Below are positions 41,757 through 53,301 of a DNA stretch of 64,000 nucleotides, in pieces (within the stretch, counting starts at the first letter, position 1; each line of letters starts with the position of its first letter). Position numbers and translations under genes: made by a program. Location of the stretch: assembly GCA_900543475.1 (NCBI GenBank), contig UQRU01000001.1, forward strand, positions 30,870 through 94,869. The letters run 5' to 3'. Under the pieces are notes generated by a model. That model was not told where the DNA came from. It was given only the letters and a program-made list of their open reading frames with translations, and ran no database searches. The stretch is from an uncultured Eubacteriales bacterium. GTDB lineage: Bacteria; Bacillota; Clostridia; Christensenellales; CAG-138.

Positions 41757-42020
41757 ATGCTAGGCGCGGCTTTAGGCGGGATAACGGGCGGAATACAGCT
41801 GTATCTGCTGATATTGGTTGCAGCCTCCGTAGAGCAATGTAACATAAAAATATGGCCGTTGGTAGTGCAGTTCTTTTGCCCTATTGTCGGCCTTGGATTG
41901 TGCGCCATACTGTGGCGCAGCCAAATCTTATACTGCGCCATTGGAATGTCCGGGGTGCTTCTGGTGGGAGCCCTGGTGAAGTTTATTGGTGTGCGTAGAA
42001 GAAAGAAGGATGTGGAATGA
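41757..42020 (+). CDS. AtpI-like small membrane protein
   Basis: 87 residues from ATG 41757 after GGAGGAAAAAAC. Three hydrophobic segments and a basic C-terminal VRRRKKDVE. It sits first in the ATP synthase operon where Bacillota carry AtpI, a factor that helps assemble the c ring. Sequence is too divergent for a firm name. Overlaps atpB by 4 bases. Confidence 0.65.
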   Translation: MLGAALGGITGGIQLYLLILVAASVEQCNIKIWPLVVQFFCPIVGLGLCAILWRSQILYCAIGMSGVLLVGALVKFIGVRRRKKDVE

Positions 42021-42898
42021 AGTTGCTGGGTGCGTATTGGCTGCTGCTCCTTGGCTTGCTAATGGGGATCGGTGGCTGGAGTTGGCGCCGGGCTTTGGGA
42101 AAGGGCGAGGCGTCCAAGCGGCAAAAAAAGAAAAAGCTTTGGGCTACCATATTGATGCTTGCGGGCGGCTGGTGCTTTGCGGTCCGATTGTTGCAGCTTG
42201 TGTTTGGCACAAAGGAAGCAGAGGCGTTCTCCGTAAGCATTTGGGCCCCTAGGATGCAGCTTGGCGGTATGACCATCAGCTCTACCGTGGTGGTCACCTG
42301 GGTGGTGATGGGCATTTTGCTGTTGCTGGCCCTATTGATCCGCATTTTTGTGATCCCGCATATGACCGACCGGCCGCATGGCGTACAGAACGTATTGGAG
42401 ATCGCCGTGGAAGCCCTGTGCAAGTATACCAAGAGCAACGTAGGAGATCTGGGGGACAACCTGCCTGCTTACCTGTTTACCGTAGCGGCGTTTATGATCG
42501 GCTGCGCCTCGGTAGAACTTATGGGCGTGCGGGCGCCTACGGCAGACATCACCATGACCTTTGCCATGGCTCTGGTCACCTTTGTGCTGATCAACTACTA
42601 TGGCATACGGAAAAAGGGCGTTTTCGGCCGGATTCGTTCCATGGCCCAGCCTACCCCCGTGGTGTTCCCCATCAAGATCGTTTCGGATTGCGCCGTCCCC
42701 GTTTCCATGGCGTGCCGGTTATTTGGCAACATGCTGGGCGGCATGATCGTAATGGATCTGTTGTATTCTGCCCTGGGCAATGCCGCTGTGGGCATTCCTA
42801 GTGTGGTAGGCCTGTATTTTAATGTGTTTCACCCGTTGATCCAGGCCTATATCTTCATTACATTAACCCTTACCTTTATCCACGAGGCTGTGGAATAA
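42017..42898 (+). CDS. atpB: ATP synthase F0 subunit a
   Basis: 293 residues. The essential arginine of the proton/sodium path is in SMACRLFGNMLGG, and the C-terminal helices (FHPLIQAYIFITLTLTFIHE) match the family. The N-terminus carries an extra pair of hydrophobic segments (about residues 4-20 and 44-62) separated by a lysine/arginine-rich stretch, which most subunits a lack. With the c ring it forms the ion channel. Confidence 0.93.
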   Translation: MKLLGAYWLLLLGLLMGIGGWSWRRALGKGEASKRQKKKKLWATILMLAGGWCFAVRLLQLVFGTKEAEAFSVSIWAPRMQLGGMTISSTVVVTWVVMGILLLLALLIRIFVIPHMTDRPHGVQNVLEIAVEALCKYTKSNVGDLGDNLPAYLFTVAAFMIGCASVELMGVRAPTADITMTFAMALVTFVLINYYGIRKKGVFGRIRSMAQPTPVVFPIKIVSDCAVPVSMACRLFGNMLGGMIVMDLLYSALGNAAVGIPSVVGLYFNVFHPLIQAYIFITLTLTFIHEAVE

Positions 42899-42940
42899 TA
42901 GATCGCATTGCTACAACTATAAGATATGGAGGATATGACA

Positions 42941-43168
42941 ATGAATACTGGTTTGACCGCCATCGCTGCCGCTCTGGCCCTGCTTCCCTGCACTGCTGCT
43001 GGTCTGGCCATGGGCCTTGCCACCGGCAAGGCCGTTGACGCGACTGCCCGGCAGCCGGAAGCTTCCGGAAAGATCAGCTCCACCTTGCTGTTGGGCTTGG
43101 CGCTTACCGAGTCCTGCGCAATTTACGGCTTTGTTTCGGCGCTGATCATTGCATTCACAATGGCATAA
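42941..43168 (+). CDS. atpE: ATP synthase F0 subunit c with partial sodium motif
   Basis: 75 residues from ATG 42941, 8 bases after GGAGG; in-frame ATGs at 42926 and 42935 overlap the binding site and are less likely. Two helices joined by the ARQPEASGK polar loop. The ion-carrying glutamate is E57, followed by S58 and with Y62 four positions on (TESCAIY), as in sodium c subunits such as Ilyobacter. The glutamine that completes the sodium site in helix 1 is M24 here. Ion specificity is therefore uncertain. Confidence 0.93.
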   Translation: MNTGLTAIAAALALLPCTAAGLAMGLATGKAVDATARQPEASGKISSTLLLGLALTESCAIYGFVSALIIAFTMA

Positions 43169-43180
43169 GGAGCGATTGCT

Positions 43181-43864
43181 GTGGAATTATACCCCATTGA
43201 TATTGCCATACATTTGCTGAATATTATCGTGCTGTACGTTCTGCTGCGGCTGCTGGTATGGAAGCCGGTGCGCAAGTTTATGGCGGGCCGGGAGGAACGG
43301 ATCCAATCCCAGCTGGATGCGGCGGCAAAGGCCCAGGCGGATGCCCAGGCTTCCCAGACGGAATATAAACAGAAGCTCGCAGCCGCCCAGACCACCTGTG
43401 AACAGCTTATGGCGGAGGGCCGCAAGCAGGCAGCTGTATCCGGCCAGAAGATCTTGGCCCAGGCCCAGGAAGAAGCGGGCCGTATCCTGGAAAAGGCTCA
43501 TGCAGACGCCCAGGAGGAGAAGGTGCGGGCCATGGACGATGCAAAGGGTGAGCTGGCCCATCTGGCGGTGGAGCTGGCGGGCAGGGTATTGCGCTTTGAC
43601 GAGGAGACCAAGTCCCGGATTGCCCAGGGCCGCAGCGACCGCAAAGGCACCCGTGACGGCGTGCTAAAAACCGCACATGCCCTTACCAGTCAAGAGCAGG
43701 CGCAGGTTACCGCCCAGTTGGAAGAGCTATTGGGTTGCGGACTTAACCTGGACTATCAGGTAGACCCCCAGCTGATCGGCGGCTATGCTGCTTATATTGG
43801 GGGCAACGTATACGATTTCAGCTATGCTTCCCAGCTGGCTGCCATGAAGCAGCAGCTGGCATAA
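43181..43864 (+). CDS. atpFH: Fused ATP synthase b subunit and delta C-terminal domain
   Basis: 227 residues from GTG 43181 (AAGGAG 8 bases before). Residues 1-25 are the membrane helix and about 30-150 the long charged coiled coil of subunit b. Residues about 161-227 (TAHALTSQEQ, VDPQLIGGYAAYIGGNVYD) match the C-terminal domain of subunit delta. The six-helix N-terminal domain of delta (about 105 residues), which in other F-ATPases grips the alpha N-termini, is missing, and no separate atpH lies in the operon. Mycobacteria also fuse b and delta, but keep the delta N-terminal domain. Confidence 0.87.
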   Translation: MELYPIDIAIHLLNIIVLYVLLRLLVWKPVRKFMAGREERIQSQLDAAAKAQADAQASQTEYKQKLAAAQTTCEQLMAEGRKQAAVSGQKILAQAQEEAGRILEKAHADAQEEKVRAMDDAKGELAHLAVELAGRVLRFDEETKSRIAQGRSDRKGTRDGVLKTAHALTSQEQAQVTAQLEELLGCGLNLDYQVDPQLIGGYAAYIGGNVYDFSYASQLAAMKQQLA

Positions 43865-43876
43865 GGGAGACGTGAG

Positions 43877-45385
43877 ATGTTACAATTTGATCCGGCCTCT
43901 ATGGGGGCCTTTTTAGCAGAAAAGCTGGGGGCTTACGAGCCCCATATGGTCCAATATGAATATGGCACCGTGATCAGCTGCGGAGACGATATTGTCCGGA
44001 TCCAAGGGCTTTCCCGGGCTAAGTATGGGGAACTGCTTGCCTTTGAAAACGACGTGTACGGCATTGCGCTGGACATGGGGCTGGATGGGGTAAGCGCCGC
44101 CCTCTTGAGCCGGGGCAGCTTTGTGCCGCCGGGAAGCATAGCCAAAGGGACCGGCCGGGTAGCGGATATTTGCGTTGGCAAAGAACTGCTGGGCCGGGTG
44201 ATTGATCCTTTGGGCAGGCCATTGGATTGCATGCCTTTGGAGGGCCGGACCTTTCGTAAGCTAGAATCCCCGGCGCCTGCCATCATGGACCGTGCGCCGG
44301 TGGATACCCCGATGGAGACGGGCATTTTGGCCATCGATAGCATGATCCCCATTGGCCGCGGGCAGCGGGAGCTTATCATCGGCGACCGGCAGACTGGCAA
44401 GACCTCCATCGCCCTTGCCGCCATGATGAACCAGCATAGCTCAAATGTGGCGTGTATTTATTGCGCCATTGGGCAGAAGGCCTCCAGCGTGGCAAATCTG
44501 GTGCATACGCTCCAGGAAAACGGCGCCATGGAGCATACGGTGGTAGTGGCTTCCACTGCCGCAGATAGCGCCGCCATGCAGTATTTGGCCCCATACGCGG
44601 CCTGCGCTGTGGCGGAACAGTTCATGTATAACGGCCAGGATGCCTTGGTGGTCTACGACGACCTATCCAAGCACGCGGTGGCTTACCGGGCCATGTCCTT
44701 GTTGCTGCGTCGGCCCTCTGGCCGTGAGGCTTATCCTGGGGATGTGTTCTACCTGCACTCTAGGCTTCTGGAACGGGCCGCCCGGCTTTGCCAGGAGAAG
44801 GGCGGCGGCTCTATGACTGCCTTGCCCATTGTAGAGACCATGGCGGGGGATATCTCCGCGTATATCCCCACCAATGTGATCTCCATCACCGATGGCCAGA
44901 TCTATTTGGAGAGCGAGCTATTCCATGCAGGCGTTCGGCCGGCAGTCAATGTGGGCCTTTCCGTATCCCGGGTAGGCCGTAGCGCCCAGTATCCGGCGAT
45001 GAAAAAGGTTTCCGGTAGCTTGCGCATGGAGGTGGCCCAATATCGAGACATGGCGGTATTTGCCCAGTTTGGCGCGGATGTGGATGCAGTTACGAAAAAG
45101 CTCCTGGATCGGGGCGACCGGATGACGGAGCTGCTCAAGCAGCCCAAGGAGCAGATTTTGCGGCTTTCTGCACAGACAGCCTTATTGCTGGCGTTTCAAT
45201 GCGACGCCTACAAGGATGTGCCGGTCAAGGATATTTCCCGTTTTGAAGCCGGCTTGCTGGAGTATTTGAATACATCCCACGCGCCGCTGGTTCAGGGCAT
45301 TGATAATACCAAAGATCTGGATGCCCATATGGAAGAGGCCCTGCGCAAGGCTATCCTGGATTATGCGGCAAGCTGGGAGGCATAA
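43877..45385 (+). CDS. atpA: ATP synthase F1 subunit alpha
   Basis: 502 residues. Walker A GDRQTGKT and the arginine-finger block GLSVSRVGRSAQYPAMK are intact; the N-terminal beta barrel and C-terminal helical domain are full length. It is the non-catalytic nucleotide-binding stator subunit. The first 20 residues, which bind delta in other species, are present although the delta partner domain is missing here. Followed after 3 bases by the gamma-beta gene. Confidence 0.97.
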   Translation: MLQFDPASMGAFLAEKLGAYEPHMVQYEYGTVISCGDDIVRIQGLSRAKYGELLAFENDVYGIALDMGLDGVSAALLSRGSFVPPGSIAKGTGRVADICVGKELLGRVIDPLGRPLDCMPLEGRTFRKLESPAPAIMDRAPVDTPMETGILAIDSMIPIGRGQRELIIGDRQTGKTSIALAAMMNQHSSNVACIYCAIGQKASSVANLVHTLQENGAMEHTVVVASTAADSAAMQYLAPYAACAVAEQFMYNGQDALVVYDDLSKHAVAYRAMSLLLRRPSGREAYPGDVFYLHSRLLERAARLCQEKGGGSMTALPIVETMAGDISAYIPTNVISITDGQIYLESELFHAGVRPAVNVGLSVSRVGRSAQYPAMKKVSGSLRMEVAQYRDMAVFAQFGADVDAVTKKLLDRGDRMTELLKQPKEQILRLSAQTALLLAFQCDAYKDVPVKDISRFEAGLLEYLNTSHAPLVQGIDNTKDLDAHMEEALRKAILDYAASWEA

Positions 45386-48098
<2,713 letters not shown>

Positions 48099-48122
48099 GC
48101 TGCCTAACCTGGGAGGTCTTGT

Positions 48123-48590
48123 ATGCTTTCTATCCCCATTCCTGGCAGAAGCACCTTGCAGCTTCAGCATGTTGTTTTGGACTACAATGGCACCATTGCC
48201 CTGGACGGGGAGCTTATTCCCGGCGTAGAAGACCGGTTGGCGCGGCTGGCAGCCGCTGTGACCATCCATATCCTGACAGCGGACACCCATGGCACCGTGC
48301 GGGCAAAATGCGGCCATCTTAACGCACGGATCCAAACCTTCCCCCAGGCGGATGCAGCCCTATGCAAAGCCAGGATCGTCCAGGAATTGGTGGGAGGCGC
48401 GTGCTGTATTGGGAATGGCTACAACGACCAGGAAATGCTGCGAGAAGCGAAGTTAGCCATTGGTATCCTGGGACCAGAGGGAATGTTTCCGGGGCTGTTA
48501 GCCCATATGGATGTAGTGGTGACCTCTCCGCTGGACGCCCTGGACCTGCTCCTGTACCCACAGCGTCTCCGTGCCACTCTGCGCAGCTAA
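48123..48590 (+). CDS. HAD-superfamily soluble P-type-ATPase-like phosphatase
   Basis: 155 residues from ATG 48123 after GGGAGGTC. Motif I is LDYNGTIALDG, matching the P-type ATPase phosphorylation loop DKTGT more than the usual DxDGT; motif III is GNGYNDQEMLREA. Family members are small soluble hydrolases related to the catalytic domain of P-type pumps. Substrate unknown. It follows atpC by 24 bases and precedes the operon terminator, so it is co-transcribed with the ATP synthase. Confidence 0.82.
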   Translation: MLSIPIPGRSTLQLQHVVLDYNGTIALDGELIPGVEDRLARLAAAVTIHILTADTHGTVRAKCGHLNARIQTFPQADAALCKARIVQELVGGACCIGNGYNDQEMLREAKLAIGILGPEGMFPGLLAHMDVVVTSPLDALDLLLYPQRLRATLRS

Positions 48591-48630
48591 CGATACATGT
48601 GGCCATCCTTGATAAATAATGCCTATCTGA

Positions 48631-48673
48631 ATAAGCCGGCCTTAGCGGGGACGTCCCGCTGGGGCCGGCTTAT
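48631..48673 (+). terminator. Bidirectional terminator after the ATP synthase operon
   Basis: ATAAGCCGGCC/GGCCGGCTTAT outer stem (11 bases) plus an inner AGCGGG/CCCGCT stem. Also lies at the 3' end of the minus-strand XRE gene. Confidence 0.85.
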
Positions 48674-48687
48674 GTTATGGGCTCCGC

Positions 48688-48909
48688 CTATTCAAACTGT
48701 TCGTCAAAGTAAAAAAGCTCTTCAAACTTTTTATCCAAGGCGATGCAAAGGATCAAAGCCAGCTTTGCTGTTGGGTTAAATTGCCCTGTTTCAATGGAAC
48801 TGATGGTATTTCGAGAAACGCCTACCATGTTCGCCAAGGCTGTTTGGGAGAGTTTTTTTTCCGCCCTGGTCTCCTTTAACCGGTTGCGTAATATCAGCGT
48901 GTCTTCCAT
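48688..48909 (-). CDS. XRE family transcriptional regulator
   Basis: 73 residues, minus strand. A helix-turn-helix of the Cro/C1 type: LSQTALANMVGVSRNTISSIETGQFNPTAKLAL in part (LSQTALANMVGVSRNTISS). Small regulators of this type with the IALDKKFEELF tail form pairs with small membrane proteins. It follows the DUF6442-like gene by 6 bases and is likely autoregulatory through repeats at 49248-49292. Confidence 0.9.
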   Translation of the reverse strand: MEDTLILRNRLKETRAEKKLSQTALANMVGVSRNTISSIETGQFNPTAKLALILCIALDKKFEELFYFDEQFE

Positions 48910-48915
48910 GGCGAT

Positions 48916-49227
48916 TTATCCAAATACCAAAAAAGAAACAAGCCCGATTACGGCAACAAGGCTGCTGGCGAGCCCTAAAGCCAATGCTTTTTTCTGCTTT
49001 GAAATTTTGTAATGATACCAAGAGATCCCGGCAAGATAGGCAAAAATAATGGTGCCATAGCCAAAGAAATAGCCGCCGCGAATGGCTTCTATCGCGCTAA
49101 ATAAAAGGCATATACAACAAATAATTACACCGCCAAAGCCAAAACTATTGCGCAGCTCCTGGTGTTCTCGTTCGTCAAAGGATTGGTTTTCCGCTCTGCT
49201 TTTTGCCAAGATCGTTTCTTTTTGCAT
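48916..49227 (-). CDS. Small membrane protein (DUF6442-like)
   Basis: 103 residues, minus strand. A polar N-terminus (AENQSFDEREHQELRNSFGF in part) and three hydrophobic segments. It resembles proteins encoded next to small XRE regulators in Clostridia; function unknown. Perfect AGGAGGCATACC ribosome binding site before the ATG. Confidence 0.7.
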   Translation of the reverse strand: MQKETILAKSRAENQSFDEREHQELRNSFGFGGVIICCICLLFSAIEAIRGGYFFGYGTIIFAYLAGISWYHYKISKQKKALALGLASSLVAVIGLVSFLVFG

Positions 49228-49247
49228 GGTATGCCTCCTAAAACTAT

Positions 49248-49263
49248 GCCAAGTTTTCTTTGC
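49248..49263 (-). repeat. Operator-like direct repeat, proximal copy
   Basis: On the minus strand GCAAAGAAAACTTGGC. It differs at 2 of 16 bases from the distal copy at 49277-49292 and lies between the -10 box and the start codon of the membrane-protein gene. Confidence 0.6.
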
Positions 49264-49265
49264 AT

Positions 49266-49294
49266 ATTATAACATTGCCAAGTATACTTTGCAA
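49266..49294 (-). promoter_or_regulatory. Promoter of the membrane-protein/XRE pair
   Basis: On the minus strand TTGCAA (49294-49289), 17 bases, perfect TATAAT (49271-49266). The two operator-like repeats cover the -35 and the transcribed start. Confidence 0.65.
49277..49292 (-). repeat. Operator-like direct repeat, distal copy
   Basis: On the minus strand GCAAAGTATACTTGGC, with a perfect AAGTATACTT palindrome in its centre. Overlaps the -35 box. Confidence 0.6.
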
Positions 49295-49432
49295 TAGGGG
49301 AAATATTGATTCTGGGCGCTACAAATTCCCGGGAAAAAACCCTGAAAATAGGCAATCCATGGGGAATTTTGCCCGGGCTCTTTTTTTGAACGCATAATTG
49401 TAGTATAATGCAGAATGGAATGAGAGGTATAT

Positions 49433-51961
49433 ATGGCGAAGAACCGTAAGGCTGCGTCTAAGTCCCAACGGGAGGCGCAGAAGCAGGCACTGGAAAAAAA
49501 TAAAAGGGTCAAGCGGGAGATTTCAGGCGTTCTACTGATCGCTTTCGGGCTCTTCTTGGCCGCCAGCTTATATGTAGATGCGGTAGGCATCGTAGGCCAG
49601 GCTGCTAGCCGGGTCTGTTTTGGCTTGTTTGGAATCTTGACCTATGCGCTGCCGCTTATCGTAATCGCTTTTGGTATTCTTGCGATCGCTTCCTCTACCG
49701 GCAATGGGGTAGCAGGTTCCTCTTTGGTTTTGTGTAGCCTGGGGGTGGTATGCCTATTGGTGCTGCTCCATGCCAATATTCGCAGTGCTACGGACAACAT
49801 CGGCGTGTGGGATTACTATATGGACGCCTATCAGTTTGGTAGCGCCTTGCAAAAGGGCGGCGGGCTGATCGGTTCCTTGTTGGCGTATCCTGCGTTGGTG
49901 TTTTTAGGCCTGGTCGGAACCAATATTTTCTTTATTGCCGCCCTGCTGATCCTTTTTCTAGCGATTACCAAGATCTCCTTGCGCACAACCGGCGAGAAGG
50001 TTGGAAAACAGCTGAAAACCAGCGCTACCGCCATGGTGGAGCGGACGGACGAAAGAAAGCATAGCCATCCGAGCCCTTCCGTTATGGCGGAGAAGATCGA
50101 TGTAAGCAAGCAAAACCTTTTTACCGAGGTGATGGAAACACCTGACCGGCCACGCCGGGGCAGGCGGCAAAAAACGGGGATCAAGGTGGAACGGCGGCCG
50201 CAGGAACAGGATACTGCAAATCTCCCGCTGGATGATTTAACCTATTTCCCATCCAGCGGCACCCTTCCCAGGAAGATGGAAACAGAGGACGACGATCCCT
50301 TCGATATCTTGGCCGGGGTAGAAGTACATACACCCCAGGATCACTCCCACAAATCCGGTATGACGGTGGGTGAAATGAAGGCCGCTCAGGATGCAGCCCA
50401 TAAGCAAAAGCATCCTACATCCAACCGGCAGCAGCCTGTGGAAGAGGAGGGGGAAGAGGCGCCTATTCTTCCCAACCAGGATGTGGAGGTGCTGGAATAT
50501 CAGAGGCCGCCCTATACCTTGTTAAACCTGCCTAAAGAGCAGTTTAATGGGCAGGAAAACCCGGCGGAGAAAGCCAAGCTGCTGATCGACACCCTGCAAA
50601 GCTTCCACATCTCCGCCAAGATCATCAACATCACCGTGGGGCCGGTGATCACCCGGTATGAATTACAGCCTGCCCAAGGGGTACGGGTGAATCGGATCAC
50701 CACCCTTTCGGACGACATTGCCCTGGCGTTGGCGGCGCCCCGGGTGCGCATCGAAGCGCCTATCCCCGGAAAATCTGCCATTGGCATCGAGATCCCTAAT
50801 CGGGAAACCCAGCCGGTGTTGCTTAGGGAAGCAGTGGAATCCCCAGAATTTCAGCAGGCAAAATCCCCCTTATGCTTTGCCCTGGGCAAGGATATCGCGG
50901 GGAAGGTGGTATGCGCAGATCTGGACCGGATGCCCCATCTGCTCATTGCGGGTTCCACGGGAAGCGGTAAAAGCGTATGCATCAACGATATTATCCTCAG
51001 CTTGATCTACCATACGGCCCCTTGCGACCTGCGGATGATCCTGGTAGACCCTAAAAAGGTAGAGTTGAAGGTATATTCGCCCTTGCCCCATTTGCTTTTG
51101 CCGGTGGTGACGGATGCGAAAAAGGCGGCGGGCGCTTTGAAATGGGCGGTACGGGAGATGGAACAGCGGTATTCCAAGATGGCCCAGTGCAACGCGCGAG
51201 ACTTGAACCGTTACAATGCCTTACAAGCGGAGCCTGCTAACCGGATGCCCCGGCTGGTGATCATCATCGATGAATTGGCGGATCTGATGATGGTGGCGGC
51301 CAAGGACGTGGAAGAAGCCATTTGCCGGATCGCCCAGCTGGGCCGGGCGGCAGGCATCCATTTGATCGTAGCCACCCAGCGTCCCTCTACCGATATTATC
51401 ACCGGGCTGATCAAGGCAAATATCCCTAGCCGTATTGCATTGACGGTATCCTCTGCAGTGGACTCCAGGGTTATTATGGATTGCAGCGGCGCAGAAAAAT
51501 TGTTGGGCCGTGGGGACATGCTCTTCCATGCAAACGGCGCCAGCAAACCATTGCGGGCTCAAGCCGCCTTTGTCAGCGACGAGGAAGTGGAGCGGGTGAT
51601 GGATTTCTTTACTGCCCACGCCACCGCCCCCAGCCCCCAATATACCGAGCTATCCCTGGAGGATATGGAAACCGAATTGGAAAACGGCGGCCCTGCCCAG
51701 GGCAATGGGAAGCAGGAGGACGACCTGCTGCCGGATGCGGTGCGGGTGGTAATGGAAAGCGGTCAGGCTTCCATTTCCATGATCCAACGCAGGTTGCGGG
51801 TTGGCTATGCTAGAGCAGCAAGGCTTGTGGACATCATGGAACAAAAGAAGATCGTCAGCGGGTTTGACGGAAGCAAGCCCCGCCGGCTCCTGATCAGCCA
51901 AGCGGAATATGCCCAGATGTTCGGCGGCGCAGATCAAGCAATACAGGAGGACGAAGAATGA
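49433..51961 (+). CDS. ftsK: DNA translocase FtsK/SpoIIIE
   Basis: 842 residues. A basic N-terminus, four membrane helices (about residues 25-175), a polar linker, the FtsK motor (alpha and beta domains, Walker A IAGSTGSGKSVCIND in part, Walker B LVIIIDELADLM) and a C-terminal winged-helix gamma domain (QRRLRVGYARAARLVDIME in part). In sporulating bacteria SpoIIIE pumps the chromosome into the forespore. Length fits SpoIIIE (787) and FtsK-type. A TATAAT lies upstream (49404-49409) but has no well-spaced -35. Confidence 0.95.
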   Translation: MAKNRKAASKSQREAQKQALEKNKRVKREISGVLLIAFGLFLAASLYVDAVGIVGQAASRVCFGLFGILTYALPLIVIAFGILAIASSTGNGVAGSSLVLCSLGVVCLLVLLHANIRSATDNIGVWDYYMDAYQFGSALQKGGGLIGSLLAYPALVFLGLVGTNIFFIAALLILFLAITKISLRTTGEKVGKQLKTSATAMVERTDERKHSHPSPSVMAEKIDVSKQNLFTEVMETPDRPRRGRRQKTGIKVERRPQEQDTANLPLDDLTYFPSSGTLPRKMETEDDDPFDILAGVEVHTPQDHSHKSGMTVGEMKAAQDAAHKQKHPTSNRQQPVEEEGEEAPILPNQDVEVLEYQRPPYTLLNLPKEQFNGQENPAEKAKLLIDTLQSFHISAKIINITVGPVITRYELQPAQGVRVNRITTLSDDIALALAAPRVRIEAPIPGKSAIGIEIPNRETQPVLLREAVESPEFQQAKSPLCFALGKDIAGKVVCADLDRMPHLLIAGSTGSGKSVCINDIILSLIYHTAPCDLRMILVDPKKVELKVYSPLPHLLLPVVTDAKKAAGALKWAVREMEQRYSKMAQCNARDLNRYNALQAEPANRMPRLVIIIDELADLMMVAAKDVEEAICRIAQLGRAAGIHLIVATQRPSTDIITGLIKANIPSRIALTVSSAVDSRVIMDCSGAEKLLGRGDMLFHANGASKPLRAQAAFVSDEEVERVMDFFTAHATAPSPQYTELSLEDMETELENGGPAQGNGKQEDDLLPDAVRVVMESGQASISMIQRRLRVGYARAARLVDIMEQKKIVSGFDGSKPRRLLISQAEYAQMFGGADQAIQEDEE

Positions 51962-53259
51962 AGGTAGGCATGGTTTCCCTAGGATGCTCCAAAAACCGGG
52001 TGGACAGCGAATATATTCTGGCAGCCTTGACCAATCAAGGCTTTACCATCACCGCCGACCCAAAGGAAGCGGAGGTGATTTTGGTAAACACCTGCGGCTT
52101 TATCGATCCCGCCAAGGAGGAATCCATCAACACCATCCTGGAGATGGCCGCCTATAAGGAGACCGGCCGCTGCAAGTTGCTGGTGGGAACGGGCTGCTTG
52201 ACCCAGCGGTATGAAAAGGAGCTGCGGGAGGAGCTGCCCGAGCTGGATCTGCTTTGGGGGGTCAAGGACCCCCAGGGGCTGGCGCGGAAGGTGGCGGAAA
52301 TGGCCGGCCTACCCCAGCCGCAAACCCCTGGCTGCTGTCCCCGCATTTTGACCACCCCGCGGTATTCTGCCTACCTGCGCATTGCAGACGGATGTGACAA
52401 TCGTTGCGCCTATTGCGCCATCCCCTTGATCCGCGGCCCACGCAAGAGCGTGCCCATGGAGGATGTGCTGGCGGAAGCCAGGCGCTTGGCGGAGGGCGGC
52501 GTGGTGGAGCTTACGGTGATCGCTCAGGATACCTCCGCTTATGGCAGCGACCTTTACGGCAAGCCCATGCTGCGGGAGCTGCTATTGGAGCTGTGCAAGG
52601 TTCCCGGCCTTCATTGGATCCGGGTGCTGTATACTTATCCCAATACGGTGGACACCGACCTGATCGACGCCATGGTACGGGAGCCAAAGCTGGTACCCTA
52701 TCTGGATATGCCCATCCAGCATATTGCGCCGGATATTCTTCGGCGCATGAACCGCCATGGTACTGCGGCGCATATCCGGGAGATGGCGGCTTACGCACGA
52801 AACGCTAGCCCGGATTTCATCTTGCGGACCACGGTGATCACAGGCTTCCCCGGGGAAACGGAGGAGGAATTCGACCAATTGGCCGAATTTTTGCAAGCCA
52901 ATCCCTTTGACCGTCTTGGCGCCTTTGCCTATTCGCAAGAGGAAAATACCCCTGCTGCGCAGATGCCGGATCAAATTCCAGATGCGGTTAAAGCAGAACG
53001 GCTAGATCGGATCATGACTGCCCAGCAAGCAATATCCTTGGTGTGTAATCAAATTCGTGTCGGTCGAACGTACGAAGTTTTGGTAGATAAGGTGCAGGGG
53101 GATATTTGCCTAGGCCGTTCCTATGGAGAAGCCCCCGAGGTGGATGGTTGCATCCGCTTCTATTACCAGGGGCCGGCCCCCAAACCCGGCACGTTTGTGC
53201 AAGTCCGTATCAACCAGGCCGGACCCTATGACCTATGGGGCGAGATGGTGCTTCAATAA
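51958..53259 (+). CDS. rimO: RimO, ribosomal protein S12 methylthiotransferase
   Basis: 433 residues. N-terminal MTTase domain (MVSLGCSKNRVDSE, VNTCGFIDPAKEES), radical SAM domain with CxxxCxxC as CDNRCAYC, and a C-terminal TRAM domain. Adds a methylthio group to an aspartate of S12. Overlaps ftsK by 4 bases. Confidence 0.96.
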   Translation: MKVGMVSLGCSKNRVDSEYILAALTNQGFTITADPKEAEVILVNTCGFIDPAKEESINTILEMAAYKETGRCKLLVGTGCLTQRYEKELREELPELDLLWGVKDPQGLARKVAEMAGLPQPQTPGCCPRILTTPRYSAYLRIADGCDNRCAYCAIPLIRGPRKSVPMEDVLAEARRLAEGGVVELTVIAQDTSAYGSDLYGKPMLRELLLELCKVPGLHWIRVLYTYPNTVDTDLIDAMVREPKLVPYLDMPIQHIAPDILRRMNRHGTAAHIREMAAYARNASPDFILRTTVITGFPGETEEEFDQLAEFLQANPFDRLGAFAYSQEENTPAAQMPDQIPDAVKAERLDRIMTAQQAISLVCNQIRVGRTYEVLVDKVQGDICLGRSYGEAPEVDGCIRFYYQGPAPKPGTFVQVRINQAGPYDLWGEMVLQ

Positions 53260-53301
53260 ATTACAACATTGCATGGAAACATGCTGGAAGGATGTGTTCC
53301 C

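Noticed and set aside
49386-49409. ftsK promoter TTGAAC...TATAAT
   Set aside because: The spacing is only 12 bases and no better -35 lies at 16-18 bases.
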